From assembly GCF_042186555.1 (NCBI RefSeq), contig NC_133325.1:292522109-292586108 (forward strand): a stretch of DNA of 64,000 bases. Reading direction: 5' to 3'. The first letter of the stretch is position 1. Every line of letters begins with the position of its first letter. The position numbers were made by a program, and so were the translations under genes. The stretch comes from Aquarana catesbeiana (lineage: Eukaryota > Chordata > Amphibia > Anura > Ranidae). Under the pieces are notes generated by a model. It ran no database searches. It saw only the letters and a program-made list of their open reading frames with translations, and had not been told where the DNA came from. Shown piece by piece: positions 35,815-44,617 of the stretch.

Positions 35815-36176
35815 TGATAAGGTTGGAAATAATAGGTTGGAGTTCTACTTAAGTTGTTTTGTCATTTTTCTGTATAATGTGTGCGTGTCAGTTGTAAGAC
35901 GTAGTTTAAGTCTTTCCAGATGTGTCCAGCGTCATGTATGTTGAAATTATACTGCTTGTTACCTTATATGGAAATTTGCTGAAATATGCGATCCTGTAAC
36001 CAGTCTATAAAAAGCCCCAATAAAGAGCCGACAGGTTCAGTTGATAGTACGGGACCTTTAAGGCTCGGAGCTGATATACAGAAACTTTCTGATTCTGTGT
36101 CTTACTTCTTTAATAGAGCTAAATTTGGCAAAGCAATATAAACTAGAAGCAGTTAAGTTGAAAACTGCACTTAACA
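35815..36176 (+). repeat. 5' LTR of the endogenous retrovirus
   Basis: 362 bp, TGATAAGG...CTTAACA. A TATAAAAAG box is at 36006-36014 and an AATAAA polyadenylation signal at 36019-36024. The predicted cap site, about 25-30 nt after the TATA box, lies downstream of AATAAA, so the signal would be in U3. There are three differences from the 3' LTR: one C/T near 36054 and two adjacent changes near 36150. Confidence 0.95.
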
Positions 36177-36180
36177 TTTC

Positions 36181-36198
36181 TGGCGCCCGAACAGGGAC
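36181..36198 (+). other. Primer-binding site, tRNA-Lys3 type
   Basis: TGGCGCCCGAACAGGGAC, 18 nt, 4 nt downstream of the LTR. It is identical to the complement of the tRNA-Lys3 3' end that many lentiviruses use. This primer choice is less usual for class I elements. Confidence 0.92.
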
Positions 36199-36283
36199 AC
36201 ACCGATGAAACTTCAAGAGGTGGATGAATTGGACTGACGGAACAAAAGCACAGGCATTCTGGGAACCACAGATTGAAAACCTG

Positions 36284-36294
36284 GCCAGGTAAGA
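36284..36294 (+). promoter_or_regulatory. Candidate major splice donor
   Basis: CAG followed by GTAAGA (junction 36288/36289) is a near-consensus 5' splice site just after the PBS, positioned to generate a spliced env mRNA. The matching acceptor was not identified. Confidence 0.55.
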
Positions 36295-36746
36295 AAAAGC
36301 TTTATTTTTCTTATATTCTGTGCTTCCCTGATTTGTGCCTATCCGTTCTGTCAGTTATGGTTCTCCTGGTTTTAAAACACCAGCCTCTGTAGTGGTGAGT
36401 CTAGAATTACTGCATATTGTGGTTTATATTGCTGGAATTAATTGTTGTTTGTTTTCTGTCTGTCTTGTTGAGAAAGTGAATGAGCCTTGCCTAGGTTGGT
36501 ATGAATTGAAAGAATATCATCCCAATGAGCAGTGGAATGCGTCCTTAACCTCGCAAGAGGACTTTGGGGGTCTGCCGCTTAAGTTTGATATTCAATTTAA
36601 TTCATAAACCATAGACGGGTTGAAAGTATAAGCCCTGTCTGCTCCATAAAGCAGGGATAAGAGTGTATGAGAGGGATCCCAGATACAGGGGGAATGAGGT
36701 CTCCATAAGCCCGGAGATCTAGTCGGATACCTGGTCACTTAAAGGA

Positions 36747-36866
36747 ATGCTTGTATATGTTGTAGCTGTCAGTCTGGTCATAATATTTGTCAGTTGGCTA
36801 GCATATAAAGTAATTCGATTTCAGAAATCTCATCCTGGAGAGGTTTTTAGTATTCTGGCACCCTAG
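36747..36866 (+). CDS. Leader micro-ORF, 39 aa, predicted single-pass membrane peptide
   Basis: An ATG with G at -3 opens 39 codons. Residues 2-20 are almost wholly hydrophobic and are followed by a basic stretch (KVIRFQK) and a short polar tail ending ILAP. This is a type III-like membrane topology in a peptide too short for routine ORF calls. It lies 88 nt upstream of the gag ATG in the unspliced leader. Other short upstream ATGs precede it (for example near 36207 and 36357), so translation would need leaky scanning, reinitiation or splicing. No homology is claimed, and a chance ORF is possible. Confidence 0.3.
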   Translation: MLVYVVAVSLVIIFVSWLAYKVIRFQKSHPGEVFSILAP

Positions 36867-36954
36867 GAGGAAAAGGCAACGAGGAACTAGTGTAGCTTTT
36901 TTAGTATTTTGTATTGTACACTAAGTGTCCCACACGCTACCTAGGACTGTCAGA

Positions 36955-38415
36955 ATGGGCCAGCAGAACACGAAACCCCGTCAGGGAATTGTGGCGCATT
37001 ATACGGTGCCACAGATAATTAAAAACATCTATGGGAAAGATGAAGCGCGGGACTTAAAGGATGTCCTTCGTAAATTTAAGGTGAAAGGAGCAGCGGGTTT
37101 AGACCCGGATGTATGGAGTGAAATAAAAAGGGACAGACAAGGAGAGGTGTTAGAGAAGCAATGGATGCGTCAGGTTCAATGCTTAATTAAGGTCTCAAAT
37201 AGAGCGAAAGAAGAGGGGTGGAAATATAATCCAGATTGTGATGGTTGGGATATGAAAGATAGAAGAACAAAAAATGTTGAAATTTTAAATAATCTTAGTT
37301 CAACCATCCCACCCCCATATACTGACATAGAGCAAAATTCGCATAAGCCAGGGTTATATCCTGTACTTGAGGGGAGAGGATGGGTTTGTCAGGTTTGTGG
37401 AACACAGAATCCAGAATGGGCAATAGAATGTGTGCATTGTGGGGCACAAAAACCTCATTCAGAAACTGTAGCCCCCGTACGCACTGATACACGCATTGTA
37501 CAGGTAAATAATCCAGAATTTGGACAAGCAGCCCATCCACACGCCCCACCTACTATTACTCGTAGGATGCAAATAAGGACTTGGAAGCCTTGGTCAGCAG
37601 ACACTCTTATGGCATTAATACAGAGCGCCCCAGACCCGGTAGCAAAGCCAGCTGCTTTCTGTAGATTTGTGACACAGTTAATGAATACACATGAAGCAAC
37701 CTGGCAGGATGGGGAGGATTTATGCAGACACAAAATGACTCTGACCCTGTTTAACCAGTTTATGACTGAAATAGGTCCGCACCGACCTGCAGACCGAGCT
37801 GACGGGGATGGCAATCTAGAGGCAGGACATGTCAGACACATAGACTCAAGGGCCCCTTTTATTGTTAGATTAGAAGCTTTCTGTCAGACAAAACAACAGG
37901 AGAGGGGGTCCATATCACCCATGAAACAAATGCCAGGACAGACTGTATCAGAATTTTACTTATCTATGGAAAGTATGATGGCAGATGAGGGATTGGATTT
38001 GGCTCTGCCAGTCACGATCCGAGCCTTCAATAGACAGTTTATGGAAGGATTAAATCCACAGATAAGTGAAAGACTGAAAGCCTGCACACCAGAATGGAGG
38101 GCAATTAGAGATAGAGGGTCGTTGTTACAGAAGGCACAAGGCATAGAGGCGGACTTAGCAGAAACCAAAGGGAGGAAACATCATGCAATCAATGCGATTG
38201 TGGGTCCCCAAGAGCAAGGTAGAGGTTCCTCTCGCAAACCCCTTACCTGTTACTACTGTAACAAGATTGGTCACATCAGACGCCACTGCAGGAAAAGAAT
38301 AAGGGATGAAGGAGATGAAGGTGTTGATTCTCCAGTTAATCAGAGAAGAAACCAGCCCAGGGGCAACAACAATAATGGTGACATAAGGCGACAGGGAGAT
38401 GATCCACGGGCATGA
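36955..38415 (+). CDS. gag: Gag polyprotein (486 aa) with RanBP2-type zinc finger
   Basis: The structural polyprotein starts at the ATG 36955 with MGQ, a myristoylation context; an upstream GTG in frame is not used. The matrix-like N-terminus is followed by a PPPY late-budding motif (residues 119-122) and a RanBP2-type zinc finger (W143, C145, C148, N152, C159, C162). A capsid-like region comes next (about 200-400, beginning near KPWSADTLMALI), and a single CCHC nucleocapsid knuckle (C432-C445, CYYCNKIGHIRRHC) precedes a basic, Asn/Gln-rich tail. It terminates in UGA at 38413. The N-zinc finger is not part of standard retroviral Gag. The reading frame is fully intact. Confidence 0.93.
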   Translation: MGQQNTKPRQGIVAHYTVPQIIKNIYGKDEARDLKDVLRKFKVKGAAGLDPDVWSEIKRDRQGEVLEKQWMRQVQCLIKVSNRAKEEGWKYNPDCDGWDMKDRRTKNVEILNNLSSTIPPPYTDIEQNSHKPGLYPVLEGRGWVCQVCGTQNPEWAIECVHCGAQKPHSETVAPVRTDTRIVQVNNPEFGQAAHPHAPPTITRRMQIRTWKPWSADTLMALIQSAPDPVAKPAAFCRFVTQLMNTHEATWQDGEDLCRHKMTLTLFNQFMTEIGPHRPADRADGDGNLEAGHVRHIDSRAPFIVRLEAFCQTKQQERGSISPMKQMPGQTVSEFYLSMESMMADEGLDLALPVTIRAFNRQFMEGLNPQISERLKACTPEWRAIRDRGSLLQKAQGIEADLAETKGRKHHAINAIVGPQEQGRGSSRKPLTCYYCNKIGHIRRHCRKRIRDEGDEGVDSPVNQRRNQPRGNNNNGDIRRQGDDPRA

Positions 38416-41400
38416 CTCGCCCCGGTTTTAGAAAGATCCAAAACAAAGATGCTTAAGACCACTATAACGGTTGGTAATAAGAAAATTTCTTGTTTAGTTG
38501 ACACAGGAGCTTCACGCTCGTTACTTTCTGATTCTGAACTACTCCCTGAGCAAGAATCACCTGACACTATATTGATAACTGGATATGATGGCATTTTAGC
38601 CGACGCCCCGCTGACAAAACCTCTAAAAGTTAAAATAGGGAACCACATGTTCCTTTCACGTTTTCTGGTATCTAGAGGAGCCCCCACTAATTTGCTAGGA
38701 GCTGACATTTTGCAGAAAATAGGAGCTAACATTACCTATCACCCAGATGGTACTGTCACCTTAGCTATAGGGGATAATCAAGAACACATGGAGATGTGTA
38801 ACCTGATACAATACCTGGAGGAGGAATCGGAACTGTCCGGTCCATCTCCTCCAGATTTGGATCAGATCTTGTCATCCCTTCCGGAAGAACTATGGGAGAA
38901 ACATCCAGCTGATGTTGGACTTTTGCCCATACCTCCGGTTACCCTACAGCTGATTCCAGGAGCAGTGCTTCCCCAACAAAAACAGTATCCACTCAGTGCA
39001 CCCCAAGAGGCGGCCATAGAAATGCAGGTCCAATCCTTGTTAAAAAGTGGAGCTCTAAAAGAGGTAAAATCACCGGCGAATACTCCTTTGTATCCGGTTA
39101 AAAAGAAAACAGTAGCCGGTAGTCCGGTTAAGTACAGAATGGTCCAAGACCTCAGAGCAGTCAACAAAATACTAGCCCCGATGACACCTTTAGTACCCAA
39201 TCCACATACGTTATTGTCACAAATACCATCAACCAGTATGTACTTTACGGTTATAGATTTGGCCAACGCTTTCTTTTCCGTCCCGCTTGCGGAAGAATGC
39301 CAACCGTGGTTTGCATTTTCCCTCAAAAATCGACAACTAACCTGGACACGCCTACCTCAGGGTATGGCGCATTCACCTACCTTGTATTCGCAAGCATTGC
39401 AAACGGTGTTGGGAGAATGGGTACCACCAGATTCCTGTGTGTTGTTACAATATGTGGATGATTTATTGTTATGCTGCCCAGACAAGGAAACTTGTTTGGC
39501 TACCACCCTTAATTTGTTGCGATTTTTGGCAGAAAAAGGTTGCAAGGTTAATAAGAAAAAGTTGCAAGTGTGTCAGAAAAAAGTTATCTTTTTGGGACAT
39601 TGTATATCACAGGGTACAAGACATCTCACTGAGGAGAGGGTTCAAGTGATAAAGGGAATGTTACCCCCACGGAATTTCAAACAATTGCGTATGTTTTTAG
39701 GTATTGTGTCATATTGTAGACAATGGATACCACACGCTAGCGCTTTGATGCAGCCATTATACGATTGTTTGAAAATTGTACCGTATATGCTTACAGAAGT
39801 AGCTTATGAGTCGTTTGTCACTTTGAAAAGGTTATTGATTTCTGCCCCGGCTATTGGTATTCCAGATTACACCAAGACATTTCATTTGTACATTGCTGAA
39901 ATCACTGGACACGCCACAGGTGTTTTGACACAGGCACATGTAAAACAAAGACCCGTTGCTTACTTTTCAGCAGCATTAGATCCAGTGTCCAGAGGTTCAC
40001 CGTCCTGTGTACGGGCGGTAGCAGCGGTGTCGATAATCCTAGATAAGTCATCAGAGATTGTTCTAGACAATCCGGTTGTAGTGCATACCACACATGACAT
40101 ACATGCAATCTTGTCTCAAGTACAGCCCAAACACATTTCCATGGCTAGGCAATTAAGGTTACAGTGTACTTTACTCTTACCTCCAAATGTCACTTTTCAG
40201 CGCTGTACAACCTTAAATTTGGCCACCTTTTTGCCTCTTCAGTCACCAGATTTGGCAAGGGGGAATAATAGTGCTAATAAGGAAAGAGATGAGGAAACTG
40301 ACACCCTTCTGTTTAAAGAGATAGATGAGCACGATTGTTTTCAGCTCATGGAACAGGAGACAATGGGATTCCCACATGTTACAGATACACCAATTTTAAA
40401 CGCTGAGCACACTTTGTACATAGATGGCAGCAGGTTTGCTGATGACAAGGGTAAATATCACACAGGGTATGCCGTAGTGACTGATACACAGGTGATTGAC
40501 GCACAGCCCTTACCAGCCCACATGTCAGCACAAGAAGCAGAATTAAAAGCTTTAGAACAAGCCCTAGAATACTTAAAAGGACGAGAAGGGAATATTTACA
40601 CTGACTCTGCCTACGTTTATGGCGTAGCACACGATTATGGCCATATATGGAAGGCTAGAGGTTATCTGACAGCAGCAGGTACACCTGTAAAACATGGAGA
40701 AGGGATTAAGAGAGTCCTGAACAATCTTCAAAAGGTTAAACGAGTAGCCATTATGAAGATAGCGGCACACACGAGCGCAAAAACAATTGAGGCAAAAGGA
40801 AATGCATTTGCAGATTTGACTGCAAAACAGGCAGCTCTAGGGGAAGGAAGCCCTGAGACCTTAGCAGCGGTAGAGGTGAGTATCCCAGAACCAACATGGC
40901 AGCAGCTGAGTAAATTACAGGAGCAAGTAGGGGAGAGCGAGAAAGATAAGTGGGTCAGAATGGGAGCAGCACCAGACCTTGACAATGTATGGAGGGAAGG
41001 AGGCAAAGTATGCCTGCCTGCCTCTCTGTACCCAGCAATGGCAGCGGCAGTTCACCTACCCACACACGTCAGTTCCAATTCCATGTATAGGATTGTGAAC
41101 CAAGGATGGCTCGCCCCTGGATTCAGTAGTACTGCAAGAAACTACTGTGCAGCCTGCCAAATCTGTCTCCTGAATAACCCAGGACAGAGAGTAAAAACCC
41201 CACGGAAACACCAGGTTCGGGCCCAATACCCCTTCCAGAGACTGCAAATTGACTACATACAAATGCCTAAGAGCGGCCCCTTTGAATTTGTCCTCGTGTG
41301 TATCGATTTATTCTCGGGTTGGCCCGAAAGCTATCCAGTAAAATCAGCCACAGCAAAAGCCACAGCCAAGAAACTGATCACTGAGTTAATACCTAGGTTT

Positions 41401-42024
41401 GGTCTTCCTGAAACTATAGAATCAGATAGGGGGACACACTTTACAGGAGAAATCATGCAGAATGTGATGACCATGTTAGGGGTTCAACAAAGTTTCCACA
41501 CCCCTTATCATCCACAGAGTTCAGGATCAGTGGAAAGAGTAAATGGGACAATAAAGTTGAAAATACAAAAAGCCATGCAAGAGTTAAACAAGCCATGGCC
41601 AGAATGCCTGCCTTTGGCTTTGTTCTCTATAAGATACACTCCAACAGGGAAAACAGGATTATCCCCATATGAAATACTTTTTGGGAATGCACCTAGATTA
41701 GGTCTATACTTTCCACAGAGTGTGCAATTGCAATGTGATAGTTTGACTGCATATGTGATACAATTACAACAACGTCTAACTAAGATCCACAAAAGTGTGT
41801 ATTCTTCTCTTCCAGACCCTAACTCAATAGCAGGTACACATACACTGCTACCAGGAGATTATGTATATGTTAAGAAACACACAAGAAAGACATTGGAACC
41901 TAGATTTGAAGGTCCTTATCAAGTGCTTTTGACCACAGCCACTTCAGTGAAATTGGAAGGAAAAGCAGCCTGGATCCACGCATCACACTGCAAAAAGAGT
42001 CTTGAACCAAGAGAAACAGAATGA
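38416..42024 (+). CDS. pol: Pro-Pol (protease, RT, RNase H, integrase), read through the gag UGA
   Basis: Pol is in the same frame as gag, so UGA suppression would make Gag-Pol; the first ATG is at 38449 (numbering below from it, 1191 aa). Protease DTGA is at D18. RT has D270 (VIDLANAFF), LPQGMAHSP and YVDD at 335-338. RNase H has D659 (YIDGS), the ELKALE helix and D719 (TDSAYVYG). Integrase has a zinc motif H869, H873, C900, C903, then D935, D993 and E1029 (exact DD35E), and a GPY-type C-terminal module near 1156 with WIHASHC, typical of gamma/epsilon-like integrases. No dUTPase is seen. It ends 4 nt into env. All catalytic residues are present. Confidence 0.94.
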   Translation, partial: LAPVLERSKTKMLKTTITVGNKKISCLVDTGASRSLLSDSELLPEQESPDTILITGYDGILADAPLTKPLKVKIGNHMFLSRFLVSRGAPTNLLGADILQKIGANITYHPDGTVTLAIGDNQEHMEMCNLIQYLEEESELSGPSPPDLDQILSSLPEELWEKHPADVGLLPIPPVTLQLIPGAVLPQQKQYPLSAPQEAAIEMQVQSLLKSGALKEVKSPANTPLYPVKKKTVAGSPVKYRMVQDLRAVNKILAPMTPLVPNPHTLLSQIPSTSMYFTVIDLANAFFSVPLAEECQPWFAFSLKNRQLTWTRLPQGMAHSPTLYSQALQTVLGEWVPPDSCVLLQYVDDLLLCCPDKETCLATTLNLLRFLAEKGCKVNKKKLQVCQKKVIFLGHCISQGTRHLTEERVQVIKGMLPPRNFKQLRMFLGIVSYCRQWIPHASALMQPLYDCLKIVPYMLTEVAYESFVTLKRLLISAPAIGIPDYTKTFHLYIAEITGHATGVLTQAHVKQRPVAYFSAALDPVSRGSPSCVRAVAAVSIILDKSSEIVLDNPVVVHTTHDIHAILSQVQPKHISMARQLRLQCTLLLPPNVTFQRCTTLNLATFLPLQSPDLARGNNSANKERDEETDTLLFKEIDEHDCFQLMEQETMGFPHVTDTPILNAEHTLYIDGSRFADDKGKYHTGYAVVTDTQVIDAQPLPAHMSAQEAELKALEQALEYLKGREGNIYTDSAYVYGVAHDYGHIWKARGYLTAAGTPVKHGEGIKRVLNNLQKVKRVAIMKIAAHTSAKTIEAKGNAFADLTAKQAALGEGSPETLAAVEVSIPEPTWQQLSKLQEQVGESEKDKWVRMGAAPDLDNVWREGGKVCLPASLYPAMAAAVHLPTHVSSNSMYRIVNQGWLAPGFSSTARNYCAACQICLLNNPGQRVKTPRKHQVRAQYPFQRLQIDYIQMPKSGPFEFVLVCIDLFSGWPESYPVKSATAKATAKKLITELIPRFGLPETIESDRGTHFTGEIMQNVMTMLGVQQSFHTPYHPQSSGSVERVNGTIKLKIQKAMQELNKPWPECLPLALFSIRYTPTGKTGLSPYEILFGNAPRLGLYFPQSVQLQCDSLTAYVIQLQQRLTKIHKSVYSSLPDPNSIAGTHTLLPGDYVYVKKHTRKTLEPRFEGPYQVLLTTATSVKLEGKAAWIHASHCKKSLEPRETE

Positions 42025-44036
42025 AGATCCTTCTAACTATGATAATAGTGCTTGAATGTTTTCAAATGTTTGTTTATACATGGACTCCGGGTATCAATGT
42101 AACAGTTCATGAAAATAGTACTGATCTTAGATGGGTAAATCAGGATAAGAGTATAACACAATATCCTTACTACGAATGGTATACGGTAGGAAATTTCACG
42201 GTGTCAGGACAGGAGGGTCCTTTTTATATGATGCAGAATATGGAATCACCAGTAGTGTGGATAAAAGCTAAATCACAAGCACAAGTAAACATAACTTTCC
42301 ATTGGAGGGACAATTTCACATGGCCCTTTAATAACACACCACATAAATGTCATAAGTTAGGTCCATCTGAAACATGGAGAGAAGTAAAAGACAAATTATT
42401 ACAGTTACTTAGAACTCCGAATTCAAAAGAATACGAGATAGCACAGAAGGGAAAAGGTCCTAGACCAGCAAGGGGAAGTGGGCAATTCAATCTAATAGGT
42501 CCTCTTAGTACCAATCAATCTGCAACTTATATTTGTACAGCATGGTATTTTGTACCAGTGAGGAAATGGGAAAACACAACGGGAGGATATATACAATGGC
42601 AACATTATGGTTTCAATATAAAAATAGAAGACGCTCTACCCACCATCTTCGAATCCTCTGTATTAACTCCTATTCCTAGATCTTGCATAAATGTTTCGGT
42701 ATCACAACAGAAAACAAAAATCAAATTTAATGTAACTTTTCCCCAGCTACCAGAATGTAGGTATCGCCGAGAATGGTATGATACAGTTCTGGGAGCTGCA
42801 GGAACTGGAATGGGAATAATGAATGGGATACAGATGGAAATGATACAAAATAAGTGGAACCGTGCAGGAAGTCACATAGCTGATAGTTTAATAATTACAA
42901 GCAAATGGTTACCTACAACATTCGAAACACAAATTAGCCAGGTACAATTAACTAAATATCTCAATATTATGGTTAATCACACAGCACTAGCCAGTCTGGA
43001 GTTGTGGAAAGAAAATCAGGAGTTTATAAACATTACTCAATGTGCTTTTTCTACACTATCTTATCACATTCAAATTAATAGAGCTCGAGATGAGCTACGA
43101 TTAGGGAATTATCGCACTTGGATGAACTATTTCAAGGGTTTAAATTTAGAAAGTACATGGTTTGAAGTACCAGGAAAAGAAGTTGAATGTGAGGAAAGAT
43201 GGTGTGCTGGAAGGTTTGATGTATACAAAGTGGAGGAGGTCCAGGTAATGTGTAAGTTAATAGTGATGCCACTCCTGATAGGAAAGGATCTACCTGAATT
43301 TTGGTATCCTGAGATTTATGGACACTATGTAGATACACAAAACATGACTCACGATCTAAGTCTATGTGCTAAAACTAATAAGGGAATAGTCTGTGGAAGA
43401 AGTTCTCCAGTCTATGAACCTTGCTTATTGAAACATCAATCTAACATATGTAAGTTTCAGAGATTACCAGCAGGTGTAGGAAACAGATTTATGGAGATAG
43501 GACCACAACATATTTGTTTAGTCACAAATGATCAGGAAACTATGGAAAGTTTAAATAAAACGGCCCCTTTTTCAGGATGCGTAAAGAATGTTAAAATGCT
43601 TAAATGGCAAAATGACACTTTCCTTTTTGAACCAGATGCACATAGAATTTTTAATCTAGAATGGACGGTAGATAATCTTACTGATACTACTCCTTTTATA
43701 ATATCATTAGAGCCCTTACAGCAAATCTTAAATGAGTCCGAAATACTTAGAAAACACATAGAGACACAAGAACATACCCTTCAAAATAATCTAATATCTG
43801 CGGTTATAGATAAAGGGAAATTAATACATTTATCCTCACAAATAAGAGATGAAACAACACATCATTGGTATGATGTATTTGCTGGATGGTCACCCACTGC
43901 TACGGCAATTCTTAATTGGATGCTCAATCCGATACTTATTCTAATTTTAGTTTTTGTACTGCTTACCGTGATAAACTGTTGCTTATATAGGAAGATTAAG
44001 GCACGAACAGATAGAATGGAAAGAGAAAGGTATTAG
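42021..44036 (+). CDS. env: Env glycoprotein precursor (671 aa)
   Basis: The start ATG overlaps the pol stop (ATGA). An N-terminal hydrophobic signal (about residues 3-20) leads into a surface subunit. A furin-type site, RYRR (247-250), is followed by a Gly-rich hydrophobic segment at 255-270 that looks like a fusion peptide. The transmembrane subunit is then about 420 aa, unusually long. The membrane anchor is at about 634-655 and the tail is short (16 aa). About 17 N-X-S/T sites are present. The CX6CC disulfide motif of gamma-type TM subunits is absent. The long TM recalls epsilon-like envelopes, but this is inference. No premature stop. Confidence 0.88.
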   Translation: MKILLTMIIVLECFQMFVYTWTPGINVTVHENSTDLRWVNQDKSITQYPYYEWYTVGNFTVSGQEGPFYMMQNMESPVVWIKAKSQAQVNITFHWRDNFTWPFNNTPHKCHKLGPSETWREVKDKLLQLLRTPNSKEYEIAQKGKGPRPARGSGQFNLIGPLSTNQSATYICTAWYFVPVRKWENTTGGYIQWQHYGFNIKIEDALPTIFESSVLTPIPRSCINVSVSQQKTKIKFNVTFPQLPECRYRREWYDTVLGAAGTGMGIMNGIQMEMIQNKWNRAGSHIADSLIITSKWLPTTFETQISQVQLTKYLNIMVNHTALASLELWKENQEFINITQCAFSTLSYHIQINRARDELRLGNYRTWMNYFKGLNLESTWFEVPGKEVECEERWCAGRFDVYKVEEVQVMCKLIVMPLLIGKDLPEFWYPEIYGHYVDTQNMTHDLSLCAKTNKGIVCGRSSPVYEPCLLKHQSNICKFQRLPAGVGNRFMEIGPQHICLVTNDQETMESLNKTAPFSGCVKNVKMLKWQNDTFLFEPDAHRIFNLEWTVDNLTDTTPFIISLEPLQQILNESEILRKHIETQEHTLQNNLISAVIDKGKLIHLSSQIRDETTHHWYDVFAGWSPTATAILNWMLNPILILILVFVLLTVINCCLYRKIKARTDRMERERY

Positions 44037-44239
44037 GAACTATAATGACAAAAAGGGTAACTTGACATCACCCCTTTTCTATTCTCTTTGCTTATAAGAT
44101 GCTGGTATGGATTTGAGGGATGAGGGTAAATAAAGAAGACTTATCCTCCTCTGACAACCCGCGGTCAGGGATAGCACTCTTTGAAGTATCGGCTGTTCAC
44201 TTGTTTGCAAGGACCCAGAATCGTGGAGGGGATGATGTC

Positions 44240-44250
44240 AAAGGGGGAAA
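44240..44250 (+). other. Polypurine tract
   Basis: AAAGGGGGAAA-like purine run one base before the 3' LTR; the expected plus-strand primer. Confidence 0.85.
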
Positions 44251-44251
44251 T

Positions 44252-44613
44252 TGATAAGGTTGGAAATAATAGGTTGGAGTTCTACTTAAGTTGTTTTGTC
44301 ATTTTTCTGTATAATGTGTGCGTGTCAGTTGTAAGACGTAGTTTAAGTCTTTCCAGATGTGTCCAGCGTCATGTATGTTGAAATTATACTGCTTGTTACC
44401 TTATATGGAAATTTGCTGAAATATGCGATCCTGTAACCAGTCTATAAAAAGCCCCAATAAAGAGCCGACAGGTTCAGTTGATAGTATGGGACCTTTAAGG
44501 CTCGGAGCTGATATACAGAAACTTTCTGATTCTGTGTCTTACTTCTTTAATAGAGCTAAATTTGGCAAAGCAATATAATTTAGAAGCAGTTAAGTTGAAA
44601 ACTGCACTTAACA
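44252..44613 (+). repeat. 3' LTR of the endogenous retrovirus
   Basis: 362 bp, same boundaries as the 5' LTR and followed by the ACTG TSD. TATA and AATAAA are both conserved. Confidence 0.95.
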
Positions 44614-44617
44614 ACTG

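Larger units (their letters stand above)
35815..44613 (+). mobile_element. Complete endogenous retrovirus (provirus)
   Basis: 8.8-kb provirus: LTR, PBS, leader, gag, pro-pol, env, PPT, LTR. The TSD is ACTG (35811-35814 and 44614-44617), the 4-bp type of gamma/epsilon-like retroviruses. The LTRs differ at 3 of 362 positions, and gag, pol and env have no frameshift or unexpected stop. Pol architecture (DTGA protease, YVDD RT, RNase H, DD35E integrase with a GPY-type C-terminus) and in-frame stop suppression put it near class I (gamma/epsilon-like) retroviruses. Phylogenetic placement needs a tree. Low LTR divergence indicates a recent insertion, assuming no gene conversion. Whether it is polymorphic or still expressed cannot be told from sequence. 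Confidence 0.95.

Noticed and set aside
36335..36607. 90-codon open frame in the retroviral leader
   Set aside because: It has no ATG (starts from GTG after a stop) and no recognisable features; kept only as leader sequence. A spliced use cannot be excluded but is unsupported.
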